Shown: positions 24,556 through 34,007 of the stretch, piece after piece
Position numbering within the stretch: the stretch's first letter is position 1
Layout: every line of letters starts with the position of its first letter
Program-made: the position numbers and the translations under genes
NCBI GenBank assembly: GCA_031431125.1
Contig: JANPCX010000002.1
Coordinates: 44,727-108,726, forward strand
Direction: 5' to 3'
DNA length: 64,000 nucleotides
Source of the DNA: JANPCX01 sp031431125
GTDB taxonomy: Bacteria > Pseudomonadota > Gammaproteobacteria > Burkholderiales > Burkholderiaceae_C
The notes under the pieces: generated by a model
Told to the model about the DNA's origin: nothing
Seen by the model: the letters and a program-made list of their open reading frames with translations, nothing else
Databases searched by the model: none

Positions 24556-27027
24556 GTGAGCACCATGACATCCAAAACGGCCCTGGCTGAACCGACCCAC
24601 GTGGGTCGGTTCGAGTTGCGGAGCATCTTGGGCCAAGGGGCGCAAGCGACGGTATGGCTCGCATTCGATCCGCGCTTGGAGCGTGAGGTGGCCGTCAAGC
24701 TACTGCGCGGCGACGCAAGCAAGCCCTCTATGGGCGACCACCCCTGGCTGCAAGAAGCGCGTCATGTCAGCCGCTTGAAACATGCCCACATCGTTCCCGT
24801 CTACGAGGCGGACACCCACCACGGCCAGCCCTATTTGGTGTTCGAGTATGTGGCGGGCCACACTTTGTCGGAGCACGTGAAAAAACTGGGGGCCATGCCA
24901 CCGCGCCAGGCCGTTCCGTTGATGCTGGGTGTGCTGGATGCCTTGCACACCGCCCATGCCCATGGTGTCGTGCACCGCGATCTCAAGCCTTCCAATGTGC
25001 TGGTGGATGGGGCTGGACTGGCCCGTGTGATGGACTTTGGCATTGCCGCCCGTGTGCAAGGAGAGCCTCAAGCTGGCGGCGCCGCCATGCTCAGCGGAAC
25101 GCCGGGTTATATGTCGCCCGAAGCGGCTGACGGCGCGTCGCCCGCCCCCAGCATGGATGTATTCGCCGCCGGCTTGGTGCTGGCCGAGCTGCTCTGTGGC
25201 AAACCGCTGGTCGGCGAGAAAGACCCCTATCGCGCCCTCTACCGCATTGCCCACGAAGACCTGCAACTGCCGGCCAACCTCGGCAGTGAGGTGGACGACG
25301 GTTTGCGCGCCATCGTGCAGCGTGCGCTGGCCCGCGACCCGGCCGCGCGGCACAGCAGCGCCGCCGCATTTCGTGATGCCTTGCAGGCCTGGTTGTCACC
25401 GCAAGCCGTTCAGTCCGAGGCGGGTGACGCTGCCAAAGGCAACAGCGGCACCCTGGACTTTTTGCTGCGCCGGATGCGTCATAAAAGCGACTTCCCCGCC
25501 ATGTCGGACTCGGTGGGCCGCATCCAGCGGGTGGCCAACTCTGAGAACGAAAGCTTGGGCAGCTTGTCTGCAGAAATTCTGCAGGATGTCGCCCTCACCA
25601 ACAAATTGCTGCGCATGGTCAACACTGCGCATTTTTCGCATGCGGGTGGCGGTGGCATCAGCACCGTATCGCGTGCGGTGGCCTTGGTGGGTTTTGCCGG
25701 TATACGCAATATGGCGCTCAGCGTGGTGTTGCTGGAGCACATGCAAGACAAAACCCATGCCGTTGTTTTGAAAGAAGAATTCCTGCGTTCACTCATGGCG
25801 GGCTCCTTGGCCACCGAGTTGTGCCCCGTGGCCCGCGAGGGCGAAGAGGCTTTCATTGGTGCCATGTTCCAAAACTTGGGCCGCCTGCTCACCGAGTTTT
25901 ATTTTCCTGAAGAAGCGCGTCAGGTGCGTAATGCTGTGGCGGCCCATGCGGCAACCGGCAAAGGCGCGAACTTTGAGGAGGCCGCCGCGACCAGCGTCTT
26001 GGGAGTGAGTTTTGAAGACCTGGGCCTGGGCGTGGCGAAAACCTGGGGCCTGCCTGACAGCCTTCAAAAAACCATGCGCAAACCGCAGGGCGGGCCACCG
26101 CCGCAACTGCCGAGCGCGCCTGCGGAGCGCCAACGTTGGTTGGCATTGGCCTGCAACGACATCGCCGATGCCATGATCAAAACCGATGGCCCGGCGCGCA
26201 GCAAAGCAGTGTCCGAGTTGGCCAAACGGTATGCCGCCACCTTGGGCGTCAAACCCAAAGACATCGAAACCGCGGTGGTCGATGCGCAGCAAAAACTCGC
26301 CGCCCTGGCCCAGGCCATGGGCTTGCAACTGCACAAAAGCAGCAAGGCCAGTTCCTTGCTCCATGTCGATGATTCGTCGCCCGGCGATGACAGCGGCGAT
26401 TCGCTCACGCCACACGCCCTGCAAGCCACGGCCACCGCCATGCCGCGCCCCGTTCAGGGGCAGGGCGAGATGACATCCACCGGCGAAGCGCAAAACCGTC
26501 TGAAAAGCACTGCACCTGCAGCCGACGTCTTGGCCGCTGGCATCCAAGACATCACCAACAGCATGGTGGAAGACTTCAAGCTCAATGAAGTGCTGCGCAT
26601 GATTTTGGAAACCATGTTCCGCGCCCTGGAGTTTCGTCGCATTGTGTTTTGCTTGCGCGACCCCAAAACCAACCTGCTCACGGGGCGTTTCGGTTTGGGC
26701 GACAACGCGGCTGCCGTGGCCCAGGCTTTCAAAGTGTCACTGAACCCCAGCAGCGATTTGTTCACCGCTATTTGCCTCAAAGGCATGGACACCCTGATCA
26801 GCGACACCAGCACGGGCACGGTCGGCGCGCGACTGCCCGAGTGGTACCGCAAAGAGGTCAACGCACCTTGTTTCCTGCTGCTGCCCTTGCAAATGAAGGG
26901 CGACACCTTCGCGCTGATTTACGCCGACAAAGAACAAGCGGGCGACATGGCCATGGGCGAAAAAGAGTTGTCGCTCCTGCGCACCTTGCGCAATCAAGGC
27001 GTGATGGCCTTCAAACAAGCCAGCTGA
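24556..27027 (+). CDS. Ser/Thr protein kinase with HDOD and GAF domains
   Basis: 823-residue cytosolic signalling protein. The kinase domain (about 18-275) is complete: glycine loop LGQGAQATVW (25-34), Lys48 in VAVKLL, HRDLKPSN at 140-147, DFG at 160-162 and SGTPGYMSPEAA. An HDOD domain follows (about 300-560), then a linker and a C-terminal GAF-type sensor domain (about 685-820). The GTG start directly follows the previous stop; an ATG at 24565 is an alternative. It is a full paralogue of the preceding gene plus the GAF domain. No partner phosphatase adjoins it. The ligand of the GAF domain is unknown. Confidence 0.85.
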   Translation: MSTMTSKTALAEPTHVGRFELRSILGQGAQATVWLAFDPRLEREVAVKLLRGDASKPSMGDHPWLQEARHVSRLKHAHIVPVYEADTHHGQPYLVFEYVAGHTLSEHVKKLGAMPPRQAVPLMLGVLDALHTAHAHGVVHRDLKPSNVLVDGAGLARVMDFGIAARVQGEPQAGGAAMLSGTPGYMSPEAADGASPAPSMDVFAAGLVLAELLCGKPLVGEKDPYRALYRIAHEDLQLPANLGSEVDDGLRAIVQRALARDPAARHSSAAAFRDALQAWLSPQAVQSEAGDAAKGNSGTLDFLLRRMRHKSDFPAMSDSVGRIQRVANSENESLGSLSAEILQDVALTNKLLRMVNTAHFSHAGGGGISTVSRAVALVGFAGIRNMALSVVLLEHMQDKTHAVVLKEEFLRSLMAGSLATELCPVAREGEEAFIGAMFQNLGRLLTEFYFPEEARQVRNAVAAHAATGKGANFEEAAATSVLGVSFEDLGLGVAKTWGLPDSLQKTMRKPQGGPPPQLPSAPAERQRWLALACNDIADAMIKTDGPARSKAVSELAKRYAATLGVKPKDIETAVVDAQQKLAALAQAMGLQLHKSSKASSLLHVDDSSPGDDSGDSLTPHALQATATAMPRPVQGQGEMTSTGEAQNRLKSTAPAADVLAAGIQDITNSMVEDFKLNEVLRMILETMFRALEFRRIVFCLRDPKTNLLTGRFGLGDNAAAVAQAFKVSLNPSSDLFTAICLKGMDTLISDTSTGTVGARLPEWYRKEVNAPCFLLLPLQMKGDTFALIYADKEQAGDMAMGEKELSLLRTLRNQGVMAFKQAS

Positions 27028-27072
27028 TCGGCTTGTGCGCCCTCAGCCCAGCACATGGCGACGAATAAGGTT

Positions 27073-27166
27073 GACGAGCCTGATCTCGGCACTGGTCACA
27101 ACAGTTAGGGCTGCTTCGTTCCCGACCTGACCCGGTTGGCCGTGCTTCCATGCGAGGAGGCCCGTC
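27073..27166 (-). ncRNA. ffs: 4.5S RNA of the signal recognition particle (small type)
   Basis: On the minus strand, the conserved apical domain GGTCAGGTCGGGAACGAAGC is present, with the GGAA-type tetraloop context and the asymmetric AGCAGCC side. The ends pair over nine bases: GACGGGCCT (27166-27158) with AGGCTCGTC (27081-27073). The length of about 94 nucleotides fits the small bacterial SRP RNA. Exact ends are set by the pairing. Confidence 0.9.
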
Positions 27167-27173
27167 GGGGGTG

Positions 27174-27179
27174 ATTGTA
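27174..27179 (-). promoter_or_regulatory. ffs: -10 element for the 4.5S RNA gene
   Basis: TACAAT on the minus strand sits 7 bases before the predicted RNA 5' end. No good -35 hexamer was found at the expected distance. Confidence 0.55.
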
Positions 27180-27269
27180 GTGGCTGGCTTCGAAATCGGA
27201 TGGCCCCAACATCCGAAATCACGGATTCGACATCCAGGGTGGCGCTGTCGAACTTAACAATCGCCGCAA

Positions 27270-27302
27270 AAAAGGGTGGGCCTCCATGAGCCCCACCCTT
27301 TT
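27270..27302 (-). terminator. Terminator after the amino-acid binding protein gene
   Basis: AAAAGGGTGGG (27270-27280) pairs with CCCACCCTTTT (27292-27302), an 11-bp stem. Read on the minus strand it ends in a run of six Ts. It separates the binding-protein gene from ffs. Confidence 0.85.
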
Positions 27303-27346
27303 GGTTCAGCGAAGGCAACTATGAGCCTTCGGTTGAAAGGCAGCCG

Positions 27347-28258
27347 TTACTGCGTCGGCGCGTCGCTCAGTGCTTTCATGTTGGCGCGCAATTCGTCATT
27401 CATCGGCAGGTTCAAATTGGCACCACGCGGTGGAATGGGCGATTGGAACCATTTTTTGTAGAGCTTTTCAAACTCGCCGCTCTTGATCAGCCCTGCGATC
27501 GTATCGTCGACCAATTTTTTGAACTCTGGATCGCCCTTGCGCACCATCACCGCATAGGGTTCAACCTGAAGCGCGTCGCCGATCACTTCCCATTCAGCGG
27601 GGTTTTTGGCGTTGGCCGCCAAGCCAAACAGCAAGATGTCGTCCATCGCAAAGGCGACAGCACGGCTGTTCTCGACCATCAAGAAGGAGTCGGCATGGTC
27701 TTTGCCGGCAAGCACGTTGATGTCGGTGAAATTGTTGGTGGTGATGTACTTGCGTAACACCTGAAAGTTGGTGGTGCCTGAAGTGGTGGCGACCGACTTG
27801 CCGCGCAGGTCGGGGTAATTCTTGATGCCTGAACCCTTCTTGGTCAGCAGCCTCGTGCCCGTGTAGAAGTAGTTGATGGCGAAATCAACTTGTTCGTTGC
27901 GCACCTTGTTGTTGGTGGTGGAGCCGCACTCGATGTCGATGGTGCCATTCATCAACAGCGGAATGCGGTTTTGCGAGGTGACGGCCTGCAGTTCAACCTT
28001 CAGGTCAGGCTTTTTTGCTTTTACCTTGACTGCGTCGACCACACGCTCGCAAATCTCAACGCCAAACCCAATCGGCTTGGCGTTGTCAAGGTAGCTGAAT
28101 GGCACCGACGACTCGCGGTAAGCCACACGCATGGTGCCGGTCTCGGCAACCTTGGCCAAGGTGGGTTTGCCGTCTTGCGCTTGGGCGGCAGGCCACAACA
28201 AGGCACTGGCAACAGCAACCGCCAAGGTGTGGCGCAAAGGAGAGTTGAACAAGGGCAT
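27347..28258 (-). CDS. Amino-acid ABC transporter, periplasmic binding protein (GltI-like)
   Basis: 303-residue family 3 solute-binding protein, probably for glutamate/aspartate or a related amino acid. The start at 28258 follows AAAGGA at 8 bases and gives a signal peptide ending AAQAQ. Family-like stretches are VAYRESSVPFSYLDN, GFGVEICERVVDAV, DIECGSTTNNKVR (the GSTTNN loop is typical of GltI) and GKSVATTSGTTN. No permease or ATPase genes adjoin, so it is an orphan binding protein or uses a transporter elsewhere. A LysR gene is directly upstream and may control it. Confidence 0.88.
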   Translation of the reverse strand: MPLFNSPLRHTLAVAVASALLWPAAQAQDGKPTLAKVAETGTMRVAYRESSVPFSYLDNAKPIGFGVEICERVVDAVKVKAKKPDLKVELQAVTSQNRIPLLMNGTIDIECGSTTNNKVRNEQVDFAINYFYTGTRLLTKKGSGIKNYPDLRGKSVATTSGTTNFQVLRKYITTNNFTDINVLAGKDHADSFLMVENSRAVAFAMDDILLFGLAANAKNPAEWEVIGDALQVEPYAVMVRKGDPEFKKLVDDTIAGLIKSGEFEKLYKKWFQSPIPPRGANLNLPMNDELRANMKALSDAPTQ

Positions 28259-28346
28259 GGGGTGCATCCTTTCGGGAAACGGGTGAATGACCAATTCAGT
28301 TTAGGCACGGCGCCATAACTGCGCAACTGTCAAATTCCGTCCTGGG

Positions 28347-28363
28347 TATGTTGTGATGGCATA
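28347..28363. promoter_or_regulatory. Candidate LysR-type operator
   Basis: TATG-N9-CATA is a short interrupted palindrome of the general shape bound by LysR-type regulators. It lies between the LysR stop and the start of the binding-protein gene, 89 bases upstream of the latter. Position and shape are the only evidence. Confidence 0.3.
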
Positions 28364-28419
28364 TCTGAAACGCTGCAACAAGGTGTGGCGTTACCCAGGG
28401 TTTTCCCGTGCTGCAAACT

Positions 28420-29298
28420 TCACTTCGCCAGCAGCAACACTTTGCGCATGTGCTCGGTCAATTGGTCTACGGCAGCACTGGATGGCAAGTCGCGCGGCCT
28501 GAGCATGTAAACCGAGACGGCGATTTCTGGGTCCAGTGGCAGCACGCGTAGCGTGGCATGGCGCTGCGCGTAAGCGGCGGTGTAGTTGTCGACCAAAGCC
28601 CAGCCAAAGCCGTGAGCGGCCAGTTCGATGGCGGCGTGGTAGCTGTGGGCCGTGACCCGGGCCAGGGGTTCGATGTCGTGCACCTGGCAGGCCAGGTGCA
28701 GCAGGCGTCCCAGCGGGTCAGCGGGGTCCAGGTCGACAACCGGGTGGGTGGCGAGGTCCGCAAGCGGCACACTCGCGCCTGGCAGGTCTTTTCCGACGGC
28801 CACCATGCGTCCCACGGCGATCACCTCGTTGATCAGCGCCGGGTGGTTGGAGGGCTCGAAGGCGAAGCCAATATCGGCTTCACGCAGCACCAAACTTTCG
28901 GCAATTTGCCGCGAATGCAAGGTGCGCAGTGTGAGCCGCACCTGGGGATGTTTGATGCTCCAGCGTCCCAGTGCCTGTGGCAACGCTTCAAGAGCCAAAC
29001 CCGGTACGCACAACACCCGCAGCAAGGCATGCGAGTGTTTGCCCAGATTCGCCGTGATGCGCCGAACCGCGTCGAGTTTGAGGTAGAGCTGTTCCACTTC
29101 TGGGATCAGCTGGTGCGCTTCCGCTGTGGGCACCAGCCTCCCTCTCACCCGTTGAAACAAGGCCACACCCACATGCTGCTCGGCTTGCTGCAAAAGCCGG
29201 GTGGCGGCGGGTTGGGTGATGTGGAGCATGTCGGCCGCACCCTTGACGGTGCCCGCTTGCATCACCGCGTGGAAGATTTCGATGTAGCGGATGCGCAT
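28420..29298 (-). CDS. LysR-family transcriptional regulator
   Basis: 292 residues with an N-terminal winged helix (residues 2-60, helix-turn-helix GTVKGAADMLHITQPAATRLLQQAE) and a periplasmic-binding-protein-like effector domain from about 90. It lies just upstream of, and in the same direction as, the amino-acid binding protein gene. This suggests, but does not prove, that it regulates that gene. The inducer is unknown. Confidence 0.9.
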   Translation of the reverse strand: MRIRYIEIFHAVMQAGTVKGAADMLHITQPAATRLLQQAEQHVGVALFQRVRGRLVPTAEAHQLIPEVEQLYLKLDAVRRITANLGKHSHALLRVLCVPGLALEALPQALGRWSIKHPQVRLTLRTLHSRQIAESLVLREADIGFAFEPSNHPALINEVIAVGRMVAVGKDLPGASVPLADLATHPVVDLDPADPLGRLLHLACQVHDIEPLARVTAHSYHAAIELAAHGFGWALVDNYTAAYAQRHATLRVLPLDPEIAVSVYMLRPRDLPSSAAVDQLTEHMRKVLLLAK

Positions 29299-29372
29299 GG
29301 AGGATCGGGCGGGTGTTCAGCGTTGCGAATTCAAACGACACCTGGGCATTGTGCGGCAGTGCAGGGTGATGC

Positions 29373-30848
29373 TCAATTGCTGGGGCTGGTGTTTGGGCTT
29401 CGCACCACGGTGACTGTGCAGTCTGACTCCGCTGCCACTTGGGCCGAAACGCTGCCCAGGTAACGCCGCAAGCGTCCTTGGTCGCGTGCACCCATCACCA
29501 CGTGATCGACCTGGTTCTTTTTGACGTACTCGATGATGGCCGCTGCAGGGTCTGGGGCCTCCAGCACATGGAAGGTGAGGCGGCCGTTTTCCTTCTTCAG
29601 GTTCAAGGCTTGTGCTATGGGTCGGGCCCAATGTTTGAGCTGCACCAACAAATTCATGTGTTTGCTGGCACCCTGTGCGTCGACCAATTCGTCCATGCCA
29701 ATGCGGTTGGTTTTCATGACCGTCAAACAAGCCAGGCGCGCGCCAGCTTCGGTTTGCAAGACGCGGTGGGCCATGACCCGAACCGCCTCCAGAAGGGTGG
29801 GTTCCGCGCCCTGGATGTCCAAGGCCACCAGAACGATGGGGCTGCGCTGGGTTTGGGCTGTGGCGCTGGCCGCCTCGTCGGGTTCAGATCCCATGGCCGC
29901 GAACCAGCGGCGAAATTGGTGCACGAAGCCGCTGGCCTTGAGGCGCTCGGCGCGTGCGGTCAAGGGCACTTGCTCGGGGTTCAGCAAATCAAAAGCGAGT
30001 TGCGCGGCACTTTGATGTCGCAGCTTGGGTTTAACTTCCAGGCAGCGCAGAATGATTTCTTGCAACCACGGTGGGCACTGCGGATTGAGTTTGCGCGGCG
30101 GCACCGGGTCAACGTAAAGGCGGCGCCGCAAGCCGCGCACGCTGCTCGGCGCGCCGAAGGGGCGCTGGCCTGTGATGAGGTGGTAGAGCATGACGCCCAA
30201 GGCAAACAAGTCACTGCGCGGGTCATTGCGTATGAACTGGATTTGTTCGGGCGACATATAGGGCCCGGTGCCCATGGGCAGCTCGAACTCTTCTTCCAGC
30301 AAGTCGGGCAACTGGTCGTGGCGAGACAGGCCGAAGTCCACCAGCACGGCCTCACCACCTTGACCATCCACGAGGGGTCTGAACATGATGTTGCTGGGTT
30401 TGATGTCGAGGTGCACCACATGTTGGCGGTGCAACTCGTGCAAGGCGGTGGCCACCTTGTGGCCAATCTCGACCACTTCTTGCACGCTCAGCGGCGCCGC
30501 ATCGAACCGCGGTTTGAGCGATGCGCCCTGCACGTATTCCATCACGATGTAGGGCCGCTTGCTCAGGTCACCTTTGGCGATGAAACGCGGCACATGCGGA
30601 CCCGTCAAGGTGGGCATGATCATTTGCTCCACCTCGAAACCCACCACGGTGGCCGGGTCATCCCCGCCCTTCACACGCGGCACCTTCATGATCATGGGGG
30701 CCGCGTTGGGCTCGTTGACCCTGGCGACCCGCCACAAATTGGCCATGCCGCCTTGGTGGGCGTGGGCCTCGACTTTGAAGCCATCAATGACCTGACCGAC
30801 CTCGACGCCGGGGGCGGTGCTGAGCGTTTGCTGCAAGTCGCTGCTCAT
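29373..30848 (-). CDS. Ser/Thr protein kinase fused to a UspA domain
   Basis: 491 residues. The kinase domain (about 20-285) has Lys55 in IMKVP, the catalytic loop HLDIKPSN (146-153), DFG at 171-173 and GTGPYMSPEQ. The glycine loop is atypical (AHQGGMANLW). Residues about 340-485 form a universal-stress-protein domain with the nucleotide-binding end MGARDQGRLRRYLGSVSAQV. The phosphoesterase gene upstream ends only 2 bases before this start, so the two form a pair. A stress-linked phosphorylation role is likely; targets are unknown. Confidence 0.85.
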   Translation of the reverse strand: MSSDLQQTLSTAPGVEVGQVIDGFKVEAHAHQGGMANLWRVARVNEPNAAPMIMKVPRVKGGDDPATVVGFEVEQMIMPTLTGPHVPRFIAKGDLSKRPYIVMEYVQGASLKPRFDAAPLSVQEVVEIGHKVATALHELHRQHVVHLDIKPSNIMFRPLVDGQGGEAVLVDFGLSRHDQLPDLLEEEFELPMGTGPYMSPEQIQFIRNDPRSDLFALGVMLYHLITGQRPFGAPSSVRGLRRRLYVDPVPPRKLNPQCPPWLQEIILRCLEVKPKLRHQSAAQLAFDLLNPEQVPLTARAERLKASGFVHQFRRWFAAMGSEPDEAASATAQTQRSPIVLVALDIQGAEPTLLEAVRVMAHRVLQTEAGARLACLTVMKTNRIGMDELVDAQGASKHMNLLVQLKHWARPIAQALNLKKENGRLTFHVLEAPDPAAAIIEYVKKNQVDHVVMGARDQGRLRRYLGSVSAQVAAESDCTVTVVRSPNTSPSN

Positions 30849-30850
30849 GT

Positions 30851-31594
30851 TCAGTGTCCGTCGTCCAGTCGCTCTGCCAAACGCTGCGGCAAACCTGCCG
30901 CGCGAATTTTGGCGCCCGCGGTCTCCACGTCATAGGGCACGCGGTGGTAGGTGAGGGTGGCGGTTTCAATGTCGAAGACGGCATAACAAGCCGCCGGATT
31001 CCCATCCCGCGGTTGTCCCGCAGAACCCGGAATGGCCAACCACTGGCGCTGCGGTGACAGCGGGATGGGCACACCCGCCGTGGGCACAAACTCGCCGGCT
31101 TTCCCGGTGCTGCTCAAGTGGAACAGCTTGGGCTCGTGCACATGGCCACAAAAGGTGTAGCGACAGTCGGTCATGTTCAAACTTTTGACGGCATCCATTC
31201 GACCGATGACATAACCCCATTGCGCTGGCAAAAATGCGTTGGCGTGGACGAAGAGGCAACCGAGGTCGCTTTCCATCATGGGCAAATCGGCCAGAAACTG
31301 GATTTGCGACACGCTCAGGTGTTCGCGTGTCCATGCCACCACTTGGCGCGCTTGGGCCACCATGGTGGGCATGGGGCCTTGCACGACCGCAGCGTCATGA
31401 TTGCCCATGACAGCGAGTGCGCCGTCTGCCACCATCTCACGCGCGCGGTCCACGACCCAGCCGGGGTCGGCACCGTAACCGACAAAATCGCCCAGCAAGG
31501 CATATCGCTGCGCGCCTTGGCGGGCGGCGTGCTCGAGCACGGCCTCGAGTGCTTCGCGGTTGGCGTGAATGTCGGTGATGAGGCCTAGCTTCAT
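30851..31594 (-). CDS. Calcineurin-like metallophosphoesterase
   Basis: 247 residues of the PPP/YfcE-type fold. Metal-binding motifs appear in order: DIHANREAL, GDFVGYG, GNHDAAV, FVHANAF and CGHVHEP. It could be a phosphoprotein phosphatase or a small-molecule phosphodiesterase. It is co-transcribed with the downstream kinase-UspA gene, which makes a kinase-phosphatase pair plausible. The start ATG is at 31594. Confidence 0.85.
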   Translation of the reverse strand: MKLGLITDIHANREALEAVLEHAARQGAQRYALLGDFVGYGADPGWVVDRAREMVADGALAVMGNHDAAVVQGPMPTMVAQARQVVAWTREHLSVSQIQFLADLPMMESDLGCLFVHANAFLPAQWGYVIGRMDAVKSLNMTDCRYTFCGHVHEPKLFHLSSTGKAGEFVPTAGVPIPLSPQRQWLAIPGSAGQPRDGNPAACYAVFDIETATLTYHRVPYDVETAGAKIRAAGLPQRLAERLDDGH

Positions 31595-31637
31595 GGTTTT
31601 GAATAGGCCAAAACAGATCGGATGTGTGGATGACGAC

Positions 31638-32579
31638 TCACCCGATGCGACCGAGCAACAAATACTCCATCAAGGCCTTTTGCACATGCATGCGGTTCTC
31701 AGCCTCGTCCCACACCACCGATTGGGGACCGTCGATCACCTCGGCGTCGACCTCTTCTCCGCGATGGGCGGGCAGGCAATGCATGAAGAGCGCATCGGCT
31801 GCGGCCACACCCATCATGGCGTTGCTGACACGCCAGTCGGCAAAGGCTTTCAGGCGGGCTTCGTTTTCGGCCTCAAAACCCATGCTGGTCCACACATCGG
31901 TGGTCACCAAGTGGGCGCCGCGGCAGGCGTCGAGGGGGTTTTTGAACACCTTGACGCAGGTTGTGTTGGTCACACCGGCAACCTTGGCGTCAATCTCATA
32001 ACCGCTGGGGGTGCTCACATGCAGCGTGAACCCGAGCAAGTCGGCGGCTTGCAGCCAGGTGTTGGCCATGTTGTTGCCATCGCCCACCCAAGCCACCACC
32101 TTGCCTTTGATGCTGCCGCGGTGTTCGATGAAGGTGAAGATGTCGGCGAGGATTTGGCAGGGGTGGTACTCATTGGTCAACCCGTTGATCACCGGCACCC
32201 GTGAGTTCGCGGCGAACAATTCAATTTTGGTTTGTTCGTAGGTGCGGATCATGACCACGTCCACCATGCGGCTGATCACACGCGCACTGTCTTCAATCGG
32301 CTCCGCGCGGCCCAGTTGGCTGTCGCCGGTGGTGAGGTTGACCACCGAACCGCCCATTTGGTACATGCCGGCTTCAAAACTCACCCGCGTGCGCGTGCTG
32401 GCCTTCTCGAAAATCAAGGCCAAGGTGCGGTCGACCAAGGGTGTGTATTTTTCGTAGTTTTTGAAGCGCTTTTTGATTGTGGCGGCGCGCTCAAACAGAT
32501 AGCTGTATTCCTCAGCCCTCAGGTCTTTGAACTGCAGGAAGTGCCGGATCAGGCTGTTGCCGGGTTTCATGGTGTTCAT
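31638..32579 (-). CDS. argF: Ornithine carbamoyltransferase
   Basis: Forms citrulline from ornithine and carbamoyl phosphate in arginine synthesis (cytosol). The 313 residues contain the carbamoyl-phosphate site STRTR, HPCQILAD and the ornithine site HCLPAHRGEEV, as the family requires. The ATG overlaps the argD stop by four bases (ATGA), so argD-argF is a two-gene operon. Confidence 0.97.
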   Translation of the reverse strand: MNTMKPGNSLIRHFLQFKDLRAEEYSYLFERAATIKKRFKNYEKYTPLVDRTLALIFEKASTRTRVSFEAGMYQMGGSVVNLTTGDSQLGRAEPIEDSARVISRMVDVVMIRTYEQTKIELFAANSRVPVINGLTNEYHPCQILADIFTFIEHRGSIKGKVVAWVGDGNNMANTWLQAADLLGFTLHVSTPSGYEIDAKVAGVTNTTCVKVFKNPLDACRGAHLVTTDVWTSMGFEAENEARLKAFADWRVSNAMMGVAAADALFMHCLPAHRGEEVDAEVIDGPQSVVWDEAENRMHVQKALMEYLLLGRIG

Positions 32580-33796
32580 GGGGTCTTGGGTGGCGACTGC
32601 AGGAAGGCCCGAACGAGCGGCGCGAGCAAGGCCACGATTTGTGCGGCTTCGTCTTCGGTCAAGATCAGCGACGGTACAAGGCGTATCACTTTATCGGCGG
32701 TCACGCTCAGCAATAAGCCCGCTTTCGCTGCGATGCCGAGCAAGTCACCGCAAGGCCGGTCGAGCTCGATGCCCAGCATCAGCCCCTGGCCGCGAATGTC
32801 CACCACACCCGCAACCGAACCCAGTTCGCGCACCAGACCAGCCCGCAAGGCCGCACCCACGCGGTGAGCGTTCTCCAGCAAGCCTTCTTCTTCCATGATG
32901 CGCAGCGTCTCCACGCCAGCCCGCATGGCCAAGGGGTTGCCGCCAAAGGTGGTGCCGTGGTTGCCGGGTTGCAGCACGCTGGCTGCTCTTGGGCCACAGA
33001 CCACAGCGCCTACCGGCACACCCGAACCCAGGCCTTTGGCCAAGGGCATCACATCCGGTTGAATGTCGGCCCATTGGTGGGCAAACCATTTGCCGGTCCG
33101 GCCTATGCCGCACTGCACTTCATCCAGCATCAACAGCCAGTCGTGCTGGTCGCAGAGTTTGCGCAGGGCTTGCAAGAATTCGACGGTGGCGGGGTTGACA
33201 CCGCCTTCACCTTGAATCACCTCCAAAAACACGGCCGTGATGTGGGGATGATTTTTGGCGGCGGCTTCAATGGCTGCGATGTCATTCAAGGGAACGCGCA
33301 CGAAACCTTCTACCAGGGGGCCAAAGCCGGCTTGAATCTTGGGGTTGGCCGTGGCCGAGAGCGTGGCGATCGAGCGGCCGTGGAAGGCTTTTTCAAAAAC
33401 AATGACCTCAGGGGTGTGGTTGCCCTTGTCGTGCCCATACTTGCGCGCAATTTTCAGGGCCGCTTCATTGGCTTCCAGGCCCGAATTGCAAAAGAACACC
33501 TTGGTCAGACCAGACAGCTCACACAACTTGGCGGCCAGTTGTTCTTGTAACGGAACCAGGTAGTAGTTGGACGTGTGTATCAGCTTGGCCACTTGCTCTT
33601 GCAAAGCAGGCACCAGTTTGGGGTGGGCGTGACCCAAGGTGTTGACAGCAATGCCGCCCAGACCGTCGAGGTATTTTTTGCCCTCGGTGTCCCACACCCA
33701 GCAACCGCGGCCATGCGACAGCGCGATGGGCAGGCGCCCATAGGTCGACATCACATGGGGTTCGGGGCTGGTAGGCAGTTTATCGGGGGCGTTCAT
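32576..33796 (-). CDS. argD: Acetylornithine aminotransferase
   Basis: PLP-dependent aminotransferase of arginine synthesis that may also act on succinyldiaminopimelate. 406 residues, class III. Visible are the cofactor-site MLDEVQCGIGRTGKWF, the PLP-lysine region LAKGLGSGVPVGAV, and HGTTFGGNPLAM. It lies upstream of and overlaps argF. The 211-base region before it (33797-34007), divergent from the DUF3579 gene, must contain promoters for both; TAGAAT on the minus strand (33866-33871) is a possible -10. Confidence 0.95.
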   Translation of the reverse strand: MNAPDKLPTSPEPHVMSTYGRLPIALSHGRGCWVWDTEGKKYLDGLGGIAVNTLGHAHPKLVPALQEQVAKLIHTSNYYLVPLQEQLAAKLCELSGLTKVFFCNSGLEANEAALKIARKYGHDKGNHTPEVIVFEKAFHGRSIATLSATANPKIQAGFGPLVEGFVRVPLNDIAAIEAAAKNHPHITAVFLEVIQGEGGVNPATVEFLQALRKLCDQHDWLLMLDEVQCGIGRTGKWFAHQWADIQPDVMPLAKGLGSGVPVGAVVCGPRAASVLQPGNHGTTFGGNPLAMRAGVETLRIMEEEGLLENAHRVGAALRAGLVRELGSVAGVVDIRGQGLMLGIELDRPCGDLLGIAAKAGLLLSVTADKVIRLVPSLILTEDEAAQIVALLAPLVRAFLQSPPKTP

Positions 33797-34007
33797 GGCG
33801 GGCTCCGTGCGTTTGGCCGTTGCGACTTCAGGATTGAAAGACTTGACAGCTTGGCCTGAGAGAATTCTACGGCGCGCCCTTGAAATGCCGGTTTTTTGAC
33901 GCCGTCCGGGATTTCAATTCGCTGGTAGCTGTTGCGACGCAGCAAAGGCACGGCACAATCTCGTCCGCACACGCAGTTTGTTTCATTGGTCCGAACTTTC
34001 ATACCGC

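Noticed and set aside
29439..30935. 498-codon plus-strand frame opposite the kinase-UspA gene
   Set aside because: His/Gln/Gly-rich antisense shadow; the minus-strand gene has complete kinase and UspA motifs.
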